A DNA stretch of 64,000 nt from an uncultured Porphyromonadaceae bacterium (GTDB taxonomy: Bacteria > Bacteroidota > Bacteroidia > Bacteroidales > Barnesiellaceae_A), in the NCBI GenBank assembly GCA_900542255.1, contig UQMR01000001.1, forward strand, positions 36,759 to 100,758, in the 5' to 3' direction. A model generated the notes under the pieces. The model was not told the origin of the DNA and ran no database searches. It saw only the letters and a list, made by a program, of their open reading frames with translations. Both the position numbers and the translations under genes were made by a program. Shown one piece after another: positions 1-9,409 of this stretch; the first letter of the stretch is position 1, and the number at the start of each line of letters is the position of its first letter.

Positions 1-1185
1 GCCATCAACAAGATAGATAAACCCAATGCCAACCCCGAGAAGATAAAAGAGGAGTTGGCCAACATGAACTATCTCGTAGAGGAGTGGGGCGGAAAATATC
101 AGTCGCAGGATATCTCTGCCAAGAAGGGTATAGGCGTGGACGAGTTGCTCGAAAAAGTCCTTCTCGAAGCCGAGTTGCTCGACCTGAAAGCCAATCCCAA
201 TCGCCGTGCCGTAGGTTCGATTATAGAATCGACACTCGACAAGGGCCGCGGTTATGTGGCTACGGTGCTGGTAGAAAACGGTACGCTGCACATAGGAGAT
301 ATCGTGCTTGCAGGTACGCATCACGGACGTATAAAGGCAATGTTCAATGAGCGTAACCAGCGTATCAAAGAGGCAGGTCCGTCGGAGCCGGCACTTATCT
401 TGGGTCTCGACGGAGCCCCGCAGGCCGGCGACAAATTCAATGTACTCGATACGGAACAGGAGGCTCGCGAAATCGCCAACAAACGCGAGCAGTTGCAGCG
501 CGAGCAGGGATTGCGTACCCATAAGTTGCTTACGCTCGACGATATAGGCCGTCGCATCGCCATAGGCGGATTCCAGGAGCTCAATATCGTTGTGAAGGGC
601 GACGTCGATGGCTCGGTAGAGGCGTTGAGCGACTCGCTTATCAAACTCTCGACCGACCAGATACAAGTCAATATCCTGCATAAGGCAGTAGGTCAAATCT
701 CGGAGTCGGATGTCACCCTTGCAGCAGCCTCCAATGCTATCATAGTAGGTTTCCAGGTACGTCCGTCGGTAGCAGCCCGCCGTTTGGCAGAGAAAGAGGG
801 AGTAGATATTCGCATGTACTCTATCATATACGATGCCATAGAGGAGGTGAAAGCCGCCATGGAGGGTATGCTTTCGCCCGAAATACGCGAAGAGGTCATT
901 GGTACGGCCGAGGTGCGCGAGACATACCATATCTCTAAGGTCGGTACCGTTGCCGGTTGCGCCGTCAAGGAAGGAAAGATACGTCGTACGGCCAAGGTGC
1001 GTCTCATACGCGACGGTATCGTTATCTACACGGGCGAACTCGGTTCTTTGAAGCGTTTCAAAGACGATGTAAAAGAGGTGCTCACCGGGTACGAATGCGG
1101 TCTCAATATTGGCAACTATAACGATATCAAGATAGGCGACCTCATAGAGGCTTATGAGATTGTAGAGGTAAAGAAAGCACTCTGA
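1..1185 (+). CDS. infB: Translation initiation factor IF-2, C-terminal part (5' end outside window)
   Basis: Only the last 394 residues are present; the reading frame is open from base 1. IF-2 is the GTPase that brings initiator tRNA to the 30S subunit and promotes subunit joining. The visible part begins in the G domain: the G4 motif NKID is at visible residues 3-6 and the G5 motif SAKKG at 39-43. It is followed by the beta-barrel domain ([19 protein letters not shown]), the linker domain III ([16 protein letters not shown]) and the C-terminal tRNA-binding barrel ([16 protein letters not shown]). Sequence order and end match the family, so the gene is intact as far as seen. A strong hairpin follows the stop. 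Confidence 0.97.
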   Translation, partial: AINKIDKPNANPEKIKEELANMNYLVEEWGGKYQSQDISAKKGIGVDELLEKVLLEAELLDLKANPNRRAVGSIIESTLDKGRGYVATVLVENGTLHIGDIVLAGTHHGRIKAMFNERNQRIKEAGPSEPALILGLDGAPQAGDKFNVLDTEQEAREIANKREQLQREQGLRTHKLLTLDDIGRRIAIGGFQELNIVVKGDVDGSVEALSDSLIKLSTDQIQVNILHKAVGQISESDVTLAAASNAIIVGFQVRPSVAARRLAEKEGVDIRMYSIIYDAIEEVKAAMEGMLSPEIREEVIGTAEVRETYHISKVGTVAGCAVKEGKIRRTAKVRLIRDGIVIYTGELGSLKRFKDDVKEVLTGYECGLNIGNYNDIKIGDLIEAYEIVEVKKAL

Positions 1186-1208
1186 TTCCTGTCATGGTGA
1201 AATAATAA

Positions 1209-1242
1209 CCGAGGGGCTGTGTCATCCGGCACAGCCCCTCGG
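1209..1242 (+). terminator. Hairpin terminator after infB
   Basis: A perfect 13-bp stem (CCGAGGGGCTGTG pairing with CACAGCCCCTCGG, loop of 8) lies 24 bases after the infB stop. It is followed by TTGCTATA rather than a long T run, so termination strength is uncertain. The rest of the gap to 1447 shows nothing recognisable. Confidence 0.7.
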
Positions 1243-1447
1243 TTGCTATATGGCACCGAGAGGCACAGTTATCCTCCGGTATGAGATATTTCCGCGCAGG
1301 CAGGCGGCCGATGACGAACGGGAGGCGTATCGGGGTTACACGCCGTAGCCTCGGTGCGGGCGGCCTATATTCAGGTGGATATGGGCTGCCCGATAAAAAG
1401 AGGAGGGCGGTTGCGTACCCGTGCGCGGGAAACACGCCTGCCGGGTA

Positions 1448-3604
1448 TCAAATATCTATTCTCTTTTTACGGTTGCGATGGGTGAATCGTTTCTTCCAGG
1501 TGATGAGCTTGTCTATGCCGTCGCGCAATCCCAATAGTCCGTGAGAACTTGTTTCGATAACTTGTGAGAGGGGGTCGGCAAAAGTGGGAGCCAGGGAGAC
1601 TTCGCCAAATTGTTCGGGAAATATGACGATGAGGTTGTTGTTGGCAAAATATTGGGTGAGAAATGCCGGGAGCTTCTCGTGTTCCGCATCGAAGGAGACC
1701 GAGGCACGGCGTGCCGTCACGACAACAAACAGGTCGTCGTCGAGAATCTCATTGGCAAGCAGCAGAATGTCGTTCCACGACTCTATGATGTGATGTTCAT
1801 GACGGATGTTATATCGTTGCCGGGCGATGCAGGCACGTATATAGGGTATGGTCGTCTCATAAGCATAGAAGATGATGCGGCAGCTTATTTGTTGCGACAT
1901 GTGGGCGAGACGGTCTATCCACCGCGAGAATCCCGTTTCGTATTCTGCTTTGGGAGGTACGACAACGACGATGCGCGTAGCGGTGGCGAGGGGATTGATG
2001 CACTTTATAATCCATACCATTTTGTGGGTCCCTTTGAGAATGGCTCCGATTTTAGAACCGAAAAAGGTATCCACTATATTGGTCTTGCGGTGCAAGCCTA
2101 TGACCACCTCGCTGATATTCTTCTCTTTGATGGTGTGAATGATGCCGCTGGCGATGTTGAGGTCGTATCGGGAGATGGGTATGAGTTGCGTATCGGCAGC
2201 CGAGGCTGTTTTGGCAGCCAGTTCGAGTACGCGCCGCGCTGCGCTTTGTGGCTTGTTATTGTTGTCGTCGTTGACATATAGAGCGTACAGCGGAGCGGTG
2301 CTCTTGGGCTTCTTCATCAACAGTGCAATATTGACAAGGCTCTCTATGGTAGCCGGGTTGGCGATAGGAATGAGAATGCGCTCCTCCGATGGAGCCTGCC
2401 CTATATCGGTCTTGTCGTCTTGTTGCAGCTGCACGATGGTGTTGCTTGCAGCCCTCTCTGTGGTAATGGAGCTTACAGTGCAGGTGACGAGTATCATGAT
2501 AATGGTGCCGTTGAGAATTGCATCGTCAAACATGCCGTATTGGCGGCCGATGATGACGGCGGCCAGCGATACGGCAGCCTTGGCCGATGTGATGCCGAAG
2601 AGCAGACGGCGGTCTGATGCCGTATATCGGAATCTCCGTTGTGTAATCCAAGCTGCAAGCCATTTGGTGCCAAGGGCAATGACGCACATGAAGAGAGCCA
2701 CCCACAGCGTTTGCGGAGTCTTGGCTACGGAATCGAGATTGATAAGCATGCCTACCCCGATGAGGAAATAGGGAATGAAAAGCGCATTACCCACAAATTC
2801 GAGGCGGTTCATCAAAGGCGACACGGCGGGGATGTATCGGTTGAGTACGATACCTGCAAAGAAGGCGCCTATGATGGCTTGCAGCCCTATACATTCGGCA
2901 ACGAACGACGAAAAGAATACCAGTGCAAGGATAAAGATAAATTGCGATACGTTGTCGTTGTATGTTTTGAAGAACCAGCGGCTCAACCGGGGGTAGACGT
3001 AGAGGATGAAAAGAATGTAGGCTCCTACGTATCCTATAAGTCTCAGCCAGTAGGCTGCCGACATATCGCCGGAGTGTATTCCCGTAATGATGGAAAATAC
3101 CACGAGTGCGCCTATGATGGCAAAGATAGTCCCTGCAACAGCAACCGTGACAGGAGCATAGCGGCTCAACCCGTAGCGGCTCACAATGGGGTAGGATATG
3201 AGCGTGTGTGAGGCAAACATACTCGACAGCAGCAGCGAGGTTGCCCAGTCGAGCTGCAACAGGTAGTGGCTGGCCACGGTGCCTATAATCATGGGCAGCC
3301 CGAAAGTGTATAGCCCGAATACGAGTCCCGGCTTGCGATTGCGCCGCAGGCTGAATATATCCATTTCGAGTCCGGCCAGAAACATGAGGTACAGGATGCC
3401 GACATTGCCGAAAATCTCGAAACTGCTGTCACGTGCCAGCAGGTTGAAGCCGTGAGGCCCTACTATGATGCCGGCAATGATGAGCCCTATGATATGGGGT
3501 ATGCGGAAACGGTTGAGCAGAATGGGCGCCAACAGGATGATAGCCAAAACGATAAAGAAGATAAGTACCGGATTGGATATGGGAAGTGTCAGCGCAGGAA
3601 TCAT
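1448..3604 (-). CDS. Kef-type (CPA2) cation:proton antiporter with universal-stress-like C-terminal region
   Basis: A 718-residue membrane antiporter. Residues about 8-390 hold a dozen hydrophobic segments typical of the Na+/H+ exchanger fold of CPA2 (for example IPHIIGLIIAGIIVGPHGFN and LQAIIGAFFAGIVLNRYIP). The last roughly 300 residues are soluble and resemble universal stress protein halves (ILIPIANPATIESLVNIALL; EVVIGLHRKTNIVDTFFGSK), not an RCK/TrkA-N domain. It probably exchanges Na+ or K+ for protons at the inner membrane; the ion cannot be read from the sequence. The frame is open further upstream to an ATG at 3751, but that lies upstream of a consensus promoter at 3689-3720, so the ATG at 3604 is chosen; it also starts directly before the first membrane segment. 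Confidence 0.88.
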   Translation of the reverse strand: MIPALTLPISNPVLIFFIVLAIILLAPILLNRFRIPHIIGLIIAGIIVGPHGFNLLARDSSFEIFGNVGILYLMFLAGLEMDIFSLRRNRKPGLVFGLYTFGLPMIIGTVASHYLLQLDWATSLLLSSMFASHTLISYPIVSRYGLSRYAPVTVAVAGTIFAIIGALVVFSIITGIHSGDMSAAYWLRLIGYVGAYILFILYVYPRLSRWFFKTYNDNVSQFIFILALVFFSSFVAECIGLQAIIGAFFAGIVLNRYIPAVSPLMNRLEFVGNALFIPYFLIGVGMLINLDSVAKTPQTLWVALFMCVIALGTKWLAAWITQRRFRYTASDRRLLFGITSAKAAVSLAAVIIGRQYGMFDDAILNGTIIMILVTCTVSSITTERAASNTIVQLQQDDKTDIGQAPSEERILIPIANPATIESLVNIALLMKKPKSTAPLYALYVNDDNNNKPQSAARRVLELAAKTASAADTQLIPISRYDLNIASGIIHTIKEKNISEVVIGLHRKTNIVDTFFGSKIGAILKGTHKMVWIIKCINPLATATRIVVVVPPKAEYETGFSRWIDRLAHMSQQISCRIIFYAYETTIPYIRACIARQRYNIRHEHHIIESWNDILLLANEILDDDLFVVVTARRASVSFDAEHEKLPAFLTQYFANNNLIVIFPEQFGEVSLAPTFADPLSQVIETSSHGLLGLRDGIDKLITWKKRFTHRNRKKRIDI

Positions 3605-3688
3605 AGAGATTAAGTGTATGGTTGTATGTTGCACAAGCAAGCGGGAACGTATCGTTGTGAGAGTTTCCTGATATTGCTTGCCGTTGGG

Positions 3689-3728
3689 CAAAGATAGTGC
3701 AAATGAGGGCAAAAAACAAAGTTTGCTT
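3689..3728 (-). promoter_or_regulatory. Promoter of the antiporter gene; copy 1 of a 40-bp repeated promoter element
   Basis: On the minus strand TTTG (3720-3717) lies 20 bases before TATCTTTG (3696-3689), a full match to the Bacteroidota -33/-7 consensus. The 40-bp block 3689-3728 is repeated in inverted orientation at 4393-4432 with one mismatch in the -7 box. The predicted transcript starts about 75 bases before the ATG at 3604. Confidence 0.8.
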
Positions 3729-3829
3729 TGGTTTTTTGCCGAGTAGGACATGGCAGGGAAACGGGGAGCCCCTCTCTGGCAACGGGCCGGTTCCGTGTAG
3801 GGACAATCTTCTTTATCGGCAGAAAGATG

Positions 3830-4228
3830 CTATTTGTCGTTTCGGTGACGGTTCTGCTTATATCGCGCTAATTCGTCGCGCACGGAATTCACGACATACA
3901 ACAGTATGCCGACATCATCGACCAACCCGCCGGGCAGAATATCGGGTATAAAGTCGATAGGCGATACCAGGTAAATCAGGGCAGCTACTACCCATAGGAG
4001 GCTTCGGCGGTTGTAATCTTTGTATTTCCCTTGTGCTATATCTGTTACGTAGAACCACAATAGCTGCAAGAGCGAGCCTATCTCATGCAGGCCCTCTTTG
4101 CTCATGTAGCTGCGCACACGTTGCGACAGCCTCCCCAATCGGGCTGGGTGCCTTACATAAAAAAGAGCCATACGCAGCCATCTGCCGCGACGGAAGTACT
4201 CCAATAATTTGTTGCCTGCCTGTGCCAT
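3830..4228 (-). CDS. DUF1232 (YkvA-like) small membrane protein
   Basis: 132 residues. The C-terminal half carries the DUF1232 signature, a hydrophobic stretch running through SPIDFIPDILPGGLVDDVG (about residues 89-107), followed by a short charged tail rich in Arg and Lys. The N-terminal half is basic and amphipathic (KLLEYFRRGRWLRMALFYVRHP). Members of this family are small inner-membrane proteins of unknown biochemical role. The gene lies between the antiporter and purT, each of which is driven by the same repeated promoter element; its own promoter at 4245-4270 shares part of that element. The family assignment is confident, the function unknown. Confidence 0.85.
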   Translation of the reverse strand: MAQAGNKLLEYFRRGRWLRMALFYVRHPARLGRLSQRVRSYMSKEGLHEIGSLLQLLWFYVTDIAQGKYKDYNRRSLLWVVAALIYLVSPIDFIPDILPGGLVDDVGILLYVVNSVRDELARYKQNRHRNDK

Positions 4229-4244
4229 TGTTCTCTTGTCACTA

Positions 4245-4270
4245 CAAAGATAACGTAAATGAGGGTAAAA
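4245..4270 (-). promoter_or_regulatory. Promoter of the DUF1232 gene
   Basis: TATCTTTG on the minus strand at 4252-4245, 17 bases before the ATG at 4228. Upstream of it the string TTTTACCCTCATTTAC (4270-4255) closely resembles TTTTGCCCTCATTTGC in the two copies of the 40-bp promoter element, at the same distance from the -7 box. A -33 TTTG is not clear. Confidence 0.65.
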
Positions 4271-4392
4271 GGGATAAGGCCCCTGTTATAAATTTTTGCA
4301 ATGGAGGGCGTGCCATAATATCTGCTCAAATGGCACGCCGCCGGCCGTCGCATGCAAGGCTGTCGGATAAGACCGCCAACGGTAAAAAGCCC

Positions 4393-4432
4393 AAGCAAAC
4401 TTTGTTTTTTGCCCTCATTTGCACTACCTTTG
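4393..4432 (+). promoter_or_regulatory. Promoter of purT; copy 2 of the 40-bp repeated promoter element
   Basis: TTTG (4401-4404), 20 bases, then TACCTTTG (4425-4432): a consensus Bacteroidota promoter. The block is 39/40 identical to the reverse complement of 3689-3728. The predicted leader before the purT ATG at 4488 is about 50 bases. Confidence 0.8.
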
Positions 4433-4487
4433 TAATGCAATATCGGGCCGCCAAGCAGCGGCGGACAATAAATAAAAAGAGAGAATT

Positions 4488-5678
4488 ATGGTAGAGATAG
4501 GGACTGTATTTACGCAGGTGGGTAAAAAAGCCCTCTTGTGCGGTAGCGGCGAGCTGGGAAAAGAGGTCGCCATAGAGTTGCAACGATATGGTATAGAGGT
4601 TGTTGCTCTTGATAAATATGCCAATGCACCGGCCATGCAGGTAGCACATCGCAGCCATGTGCTGCCAATGCTCGACGGCAAAAAGTTGCGTGAGGTGATA
4701 GAGGCGGAGCGTCCCGATTATATCATTCCCGAGATAGAGGCTATTGCAACCGCCACGTTGGTTGAGCTCGAACAAGAGGGGTACCATGTAGTGCCTAAGG
4801 CACGTGCCGCCTACCTTACGATGAATCGTGAGGGTATTCGCAGGCTGGCCGCCGAGGAGTTGGGGTTGCCCACCTCGCCATATCGGTTTGCTTCGACGCG
4901 CGAAGAGTTTGAGCAGGCCATTGCCGAGATAGGTATGCCTTGCGTGGTGAAGCCCATTATGAGCTCCTCGGGTCATGGACAGAGTGTTGTGCGCACGGCG
5001 CAAGATATAGATAACGCCTGGCACTGCGCCCAAGAGGGTGGCCGGGCCGGAGCCGGTCGTGTCATTGTAGAAGGTTTTGTCCGCTTCGATTATGAGATTA
5101 CACTGCTCACGGTGCGGCACTCGGCCGGAACAACATTTCTGAATCCGATAGGGCATATTCAGGTCGATGGCGACTACCGCGAGTCGTGGCAGCCGCAGGC
5201 GATGAGCCCCGCCGCTCTTGCAGCGGCGCAAGATATGGCACGCAAAGTGACCGATGCACTGGGCGGCTATGGCATCTTCGGGGTAGAGATGTTTGTGTGC
5301 GGCGACAGCGTGCTGTTTAGCGAAGTTTCGCCCCGACCCCACGATACGGGTATGGTGACGATGATTTCGCAAGACCTCAGCGAGTTTGCACTTCATGCCC
5401 GTGCTTTGATAGGATTGCCTATCCCGTCGGTACGCTTCTTCGGCCCGTCGGCATCACGAGCCATCGTCGTGGAGGGTGATACCGACAAGGTCGTGTTTGG
5501 CAATTTCGAGAAGGTGTTGGAAGAAGAGGGGGTACAGATACGTATCTTCGGTAAACCCGAGGTGGTGGGACACCGTCGTTTGGGCGTCATATTGGCAACT
5601 GCCGATACGGTAGAGGAGGCACGAGCCAAGGCCGACCGCGCTTATAAGAAACTCGCTGTGAAAGTATTGCCGCGATAA
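4488..5678 (+). CDS. purT: Formate-dependent phosphoribosylglycinamide formyltransferase (GAR transformylase 2)
   Basis: 396 residues, the normal PurT length. PurT uses ATP and formate to formylate GAR in purine synthesis, an alternative to the folate-dependent PurN. It is an ATP-grasp enzyme: a Rossmann-like N-terminal domain ([20 protein letters not shown], about 16-35), the ATP-grasp lid and core ([18 protein letters not shown], about 150-167) and the metal-binding segment [17 protein letters not shown] (about 275-291) can all be seen. It stands alone under its own promoter. No other de novo purine genes are adjacent. Confidence 0.96.
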   Translation: MVEIGTVFTQVGKKALLCGSGELGKEVAIELQRYGIEVVALDKYANAPAMQVAHRSHVLPMLDGKKLREVIEAERPDYIIPEIEAIATATLVELEQEGYHVVPKARAAYLTMNREGIRRLAAEELGLPTSPYRFASTREEFEQAIAEIGMPCVVKPIMSSSGHGQSVVRTAQDIDNAWHCAQEGGRAGAGRVIVEGFVRFDYEITLLTVRHSAGTTFLNPIGHIQVDGDYRESWQPQAMSPAALAAAQDMARKVTDALGGYGIFGVEMFVCGDSVLFSEVSPRPHDTGMVTMISQDLSEFALHARALIGLPIPSVRFFGPSASRAIVVEGDTDKVVFGNFEKVLEEEGVQIRIFGKPEVVGHRRLGVILATADTVEEARAKADRAYKKLAVKVLPR

Positions 5679-5739
5679 GTGGAATATGAGGCCGTGGCGC
5701 AGAGAGAAATGCCCATGGCCTTGTATCGCCGCAGCTTCG

Positions 5740-5772
5740 TTACAGGTGAGGTTGGTCTGATTTCACCTGTAA
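5740..5772 (+). other. Inverted repeat between purT and the exonuclease gene
   Basis: A perfect 10-bp stem (TTACAGGTGA pairing with TCACCTGTAA, loop of 13) lies 62 bases after purT and 44 bases before the next ATG. There is no T run. It could be a weak terminator or an operator; the sequence does not decide. Confidence 0.45.
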
Positions 5773-5816
5773 TGTTTGCGAATCTGCATCCCGTGGTGTG
5801 CCGGAGGTAAATATAT

Positions 5817-6317
5817 ATGTTGGAAAATTTTGCAGCCATAGATTTTGAGACGGCCAATAATGAACCCACGAGCATCTGTGCCGTGGGGCTGGTTGTGGTG
5901 CGCGGTGGCGAATTGTGCGACACTCTCTATCGGTTGGTGCGTCCCGAACCGGAATATTACGTGCCGAGGTTTACGGCCATACATGGCATCAGCTACGAAG
6001 ATACGGCAAAAGAACCCTGCTTCGCAGCTGTGTGGGACGAGTTGAAGGATATGATAGGCGACTTGCCGTTGGTAGCGCACAATAAGGCCTTCGACCAGAA
6101 GGTAATGCAAGCCACGTGCCGGATGTATGGTTTGGAAATGCCCGATGTACCGTTTTATTGCACTTTGCAGCAAGCCCGTCGCGTGATACCGCGCAGGAAT
6201 ATAGAGAACTATCGTCTGCCTACGGTGTGCGCATACCTTGGGATTGTTTTCGGCAGGCATCACAATGCCCTCGACGATGCCGAGGGGTGTGCCCGCATAG
6301 CGCAGTATATCTTCTGA
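5817..6317 (+). CDS. DnaQ-like DEDDh 3'-5' exonuclease
   Basis: 166 residues forming one exonuclease domain of the DNA polymerase III epsilon type. The acidic motif DFET gives D9 and E11, the middle aspartate is D93 in AHNKAFD, and the third motif HNALDDA gives H149 and D154; all four metal/catalytic positions are present. Such stand-alone DEDDh proteins trim 3' ends of DNA or RNA; whether this one proofreads with dnaE (54 kb away in the window) is not shown. The ATG at 5817 is preceded by GGAGGTAAATATAT, a plausible ribosome binding site that is unusual in this phylum. Confidence 0.88.
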   Translation: MLENFAAIDFETANNEPTSICAVGLVVVRGGELCDTLYRLVRPEPEYYVPRFTAIHGISYEDTAKEPCFAAVWDELKDMIGDLPLVAHNKAFDQKVMQATCRMYGLEMPDVPFYCTLQQARRVIPRRNIENYRLPTVCAYLGIVFGRHHNALDDAEGCARIAQYIF

Positions 6318-6382
6318 CCCCTCTGATAGAGGCGTCGCATGTGCCTCCCGAGTGGCGGATAGAAGCCGATACGGGCAGTCTC

Positions 6383-6985
6383 TCAGTTATAGAAGGGTTC
6401 TGATGGGCAGGTGAGCCAGGTGCGGTAGTGCTTCCCCAGGCACTCGACGACATGCATCCAGTAGGCATTCCCGCAGGCCGCCATGGCAGCCGGCACGTTC
6501 ACGAGGGGCGTGACAGCCCAAGTCTTCTCCGTAATTTCGGTAGCCAGTTGCCCCGGATGCCATCCGCAGTATCCGGCAAAAAACTTGATGCGGTTTTCGT
6601 CGTAGGCTTTGCTGTTGATGTAGAGCATTACATCGCTGAAATTGCCTCCTACCGATAGCCCGTTGCCCAAGGGGAGAGAGTCGGCTATAATATCGTTGCC
6701 CAGGGTATGGATATACATGAGCTTATCGGTCTCGACAGGCCCGCCAAGGTATAGCGGAATCTCGTGTTTGCAGTCGATGCTGGGCAAGACATTATTCAGT
6801 ACGACGTGGGCGCTTTTATTGAGTATAAGTCCTATGGAGCCTTCCGCCTCTTTGTGCTCAATGACTAAAATGACCGACCGTTTGAAATAGACTTCGTCTA
6901 ACAGGGGCTCTGCAATCAGCAGGTCGCCCTCGTGCGGTGTTCGTTGCGGTTGCAAGACGCTAAATAAATCTGCCCGTAATTTCAT
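6383..6985 (-). CDS. YqgE/AlgH family protein (UPF0301)
   Basis: 200 residues. The family signature is seen in GDLLIAEPLLDEVYFKRSVILVIEHKEAEGS with the following GLILNK, then LYLGGPVETDKLMYIH and the C-terminal FAGYCGWHPGQLATEI. The protein is predicted cytosolic, and its biochemical role is not known in general; AlgH was linked to alginate regulation in Pseudomonas but that does not transfer here. It converges with the exonuclease gene, with 65 bases between them. About 270 bases separate its start from the next gene on the plus strand. Confidence 0.93.
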   Translation of the reverse strand: MKLRADLFSVLQPQRTPHEGDLLIAEPLLDEVYFKRSVILVIEHKEAEGSIGLILNKSAHVVLNNVLPSIDCKHEIPLYLGGPVETDKLMYIHTLGNDIIADSLPLGNGLSVGGNFSDVMLYINSKAYDENRIKFFAGYCGWHPGQLATEITEKTWAVTPLVNVPAAMAACGNAYWMHVVECLGKHYRTWLTCPSEPFYN

Positions 6986-7224
6986 CTAATAAATATTTAT
7001 CCACAATTTACGGGTTTTGTTAGTAGGATGTTGCTAAATGGATGCTGTTTTGTGAATATTTAACACAATATCTGACGATAGGGTGATGTTTTTCGAAATA
7101 GTCGTATCTCGAAGAGGTACCAATGGCAGTATTATGTAAGTGCGGTTGCAAAAACAACAAGGTATATATAATTTATTTTTCTCATGTAAATTGTCTTTTC
7201 TGTTGGATGTGTGTACATTTGCAT

Positions 7225-7232
7225 TATCTTTG
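7225..7232 (+). promoter_or_regulatory. -7 box of the thioredoxin-like lipoprotein gene
   Basis: TATCTTTG, 22 bases before the ATG at 7255. No clear TTTG at -33. It rules out the longer reading frame starting at 7123. Confidence 0.65.
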
Positions 7233-7254
7233 TAGCATAAAAGTGAAATCTGTT

Positions 7255-8379
7255 ATGAAAAAAATTATCGTTTTTTTATTCGCTCCGTTGTTGATGGCGT
7301 CGTGTTCCCATCCGGGAGTGAAAATGTCGTTTGAAGGTTTCGAGAATGATACGGTTGTTCTCGTACATGCAGCGATAGACGACTTGTCTAAGATAACGTC
7401 TGATGACGACCCGTTGGTGTCGTGCGATACCTTCGTGATGCAAAACGGGCACGTAGAGTTTGCCTCAGATGCCGAGCGTGCCCAGCAATATATATGCTTG
7501 TTACCAGAGGAAGATTATCCGATTATATTTTTTACCGCTCCCGGTGAAAAATTGGATGTGACGGTAGAGAAACAGCCTTATGGTATGAATTGCGAAATAA
7601 AAGGCAGCGAACTTATGGAGAAGATTGGTGCATTGGAACAGGAAGCCGGTGCGTTCCGCAATGCTGCTATCGAGATTGCAAAGACCGAGATGTTTCCCGA
7701 GCAAAAAATCGACAGCCTCGAAACTAAATGCAATGAGGTGTACAGTCGTTTCTTGCGTACCAACCTCAACCATCCGGCTGTCGTATGGGCGTTGATGAAG
7801 GCTCCTGCCGATACCGTATTGCAATACATCGATCTTTTGGGCGAAGATGCCAAGGTGTCGATACTTACGCCTATACTGAATAGTCTTAAAAAGCAAATGG
7901 AGCGGTATGCCATAGTGAAGAATGCCCGCGAGTCTATCGTAGAAGGCAAGCTGGCACCCAATTTTGTTTTGCCCGATCCCGAAGGCAACAATGTGAGCCT
8001 GCAATCGTTGCGCGGCAAATGGGTCGTGCTCGATTTCTGGGGTTCGTGGTGTCCGTGGTGCATCAAGGGCTTCGACAAGATGAAAGAGTATTACGAGAAA
8101 TATAAAGACCAGTGCACCTTTGTAGGTGTCTGTTGCCGTGATACCAAAGAGGATTGGCTTGCCGCGGTAGAGAAATACCAATTGCCGTGGACGAACCTGT
8201 ACAGCGATCCGAAAGCACAACCGGCCCAATCGGTAGAGGTGATATATGCAGTACCCGGTTATCCTACCAAAATAGTTATTTCGCCCGAGGGTGAAATCAG
8301 CAAAATAGTGGTGGGCGAAGATCCGGCATTCTACGAGGCATTGGATACTCTCGTGGGAGGCAGCAACACCAAGGAATGA
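7255..8379 (+). CDS. TlpA-like thioredoxin-fold lipoprotein with DUF4369-type N-terminal domain
   Basis: 374 residues from the ATG at 7255. The N-terminus is a lipoprotein signal (KKIIVFLFAPLLMASC, lipobox cysteine C17). Residues about 20-230 look like the DUF4369 domain common in Bacteroidota thiol-disulfide lipoproteins. The C-terminal about 140 residues are a TlpA/ResA-like thioredoxin domain with the active site WGSWCPWC and a cis-proline region (VPGYPTKIVI). It probably acts as an envelope thiol reductase. The frame is open upstream to 7123 but the promoter and the signal peptide fix the start. A shared-looking hairpin follows at 8449. Confidence 0.9.
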   Translation: MKKIIVFLFAPLLMASCSHPGVKMSFEGFENDTVVLVHAAIDDLSKITSDDDPLVSCDTFVMQNGHVEFASDAERAQQYICLLPEEDYPIIFFTAPGEKLDVTVEKQPYGMNCEIKGSELMEKIGALEQEAGAFRNAAIEIAKTEMFPEQKIDSLETKCNEVYSRFLRTNLNHPAVVWALMKAPADTVLQYIDLLGEDAKVSILTPILNSLKKQMERYAIVKNARESIVEGKLAPNFVLPDPEGNNVSLQSLRGKWVVLDFWGSWCPWCIKGFDKMKEYYEKYKDQCTFVGVCCRDTKEDWLAAVEKYQLPWTNLYSDPKAQPAQSVEVIYAVPGYPTKIVISPEGEISKIVVGEDPAFYEALDTLVGGSNTKE

Positions 8380-8448
8380 GCTGAAAAGCAAGATATGACA
8401 TCGCACAGGACAGGCCTGCGTGCCATGCGATGTATAGAGAGACAGAAT

Positions 8449-8491
8449 AAAATGCGGCTGCATGGATAATAGTGTCGTGCTGCCGCATTTT
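8449..8491 (+). terminator. Hairpin after the thioredoxin-like gene
   Basis: AAAATGCGGC pairs with GCCGCATTTT (8482-8491) across a 23-base loop that itself can extend the stem (CTGC/GCTG imperfectly). Followed by TGTATATG. Plausible intrinsic terminator of moderate strength. Confidence 0.55.
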
Positions 8492-8573
8492 GTATATGAA
8501 AACACTTGTTGCGATAGCATCTTTTAGACGCAGCAAGGCAATAAGAAACATCTTTCGTCGTTTTTACTATACT

Positions 8574-9305
8574 ATGATAATGCGTAGGAAGGTAGAAGTC
8601 ATACTCATAGGTATAGGGCTGTTGCTTGCTTGCATTCCGGTAAGCGCGCAACGGGCCGGAACGGCGGGGCGCAAGATACAGAACCTGCCTTTTGTCGATT
8701 ATAAGCTGATACACTTTGGCTTCTCGGTAGGTATGCACATGCAGGACCTCACCTTTACGCATAACGGCTATACGACCGACGACGGGCAGAACTGGTATAT
8801 GGAGGTGCCCTCCTTCTCGCCGGGTTTCTGTGTAAATCTGCTTGCCGATTTGTATCTGTGCCCTCATCTCAATCTGCGATTGTCTCCCGGTATATATTTC
8901 GGAAATAAAGTAGTGCGTTTCCGGGAGTATAACAGCGGCGAAATGATGTCGCAAAATATAAAGTCGAATTATGTGGTAGTGCCTTTGGACTTGAAATTCA
9001 GCTCAAAACGTTTCGACAACATCCGTCCGTATATCTCGGCCGGTGTGATGGGGGCTCTCGATGTGGCCAAGCAGGAGAACTCTTATCTGAAACTGAACAA
9101 GTGGGACTGTTACCTTACCTTTGCCATAGGCTGCGACACGTATTTGCCCTACTTCAAGTTTATCCCCGAAGTGAAATTCTGTATAGGTCTTACCGATGTA
9201 TTAGACCGCAACCGGGATTTGCCCAATCCTGCCGACATAAAATATACCAATTCGTTGGAGCGGCTGCGCTCGGGAATGGTGGTGCTTACTTTCTATTTCG
9301 AGTGA
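8574..9305 (+). CDS. PorT-like outer membrane beta-barrel protein
   Basis: About 243 residues from the ATG at 8574 (a second ATG at 8580 is equally possible). A signal peptide runs to SAQ (VEVILIGIGLLLACIPVSAQ). The body has alternating beta-strand patterns ending in an aromatic residue (MVVLTFYFE), and the segment QNLPFVDYKLIHFGFSVGMH matches the PorT family of Bacteroidales. PorT is an outer-membrane or periplasmic component needed for type IX secretion in Porphyromonas, so this may be part of the T9SS whose cargo operon lies 2.5 kb downstream; paralogues outside T9SS also exist, so the role is inferred. Confidence 0.78.
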   Translation: MIMRRKVEVILIGIGLLLACIPVSAQRAGTAGRKIQNLPFVDYKLIHFGFSVGMHMQDLTFTHNGYTTDDGQNWYMEVPSFSPGFCVNLLADLYLCPHLNLRLSPGIYFGNKVVRFREYNSGEMMSQNIKSNYVVVPLDLKFSSKRFDNIRPYISAGVMGALDVAKQENSYLKLNKWDCYLTFAIGCDTYLPYFKFIPEVKFCIGLTDVLDRNRDLPNPADIKYTNSLERLRSGMVVLTFYFE

Positions 9306-9409
9306 TGCAGGGGGGCGAGTGTAACCGATACTCGCATAATCTTCTCTGAGAGGCAGTATGGAGCACAATTCTTTTTTGTATTTTTGTCATTGTAAAGGCA
9401 CAAGGAGAT

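Noticed and set aside
3604-3751. Longer start for the antiporter gene (ATG at 3751)
   Set aside because: A consensus promoter lies inside this stretch (3689-3720), so that ATG is not transcribed from it; the extra residues show no conserved sequence.
4326-5396. 356-residue minus-strand frame opposite purT
   Set aside because: Antisense to purT, including the repeated promoter block; no motif.
9315-9335. Short hairpin (GCGAGT/ACTCGC) between the PorT-like and GT4 genes
   Set aside because: Only 6-8 bp and no T run; too weak to call a terminator.
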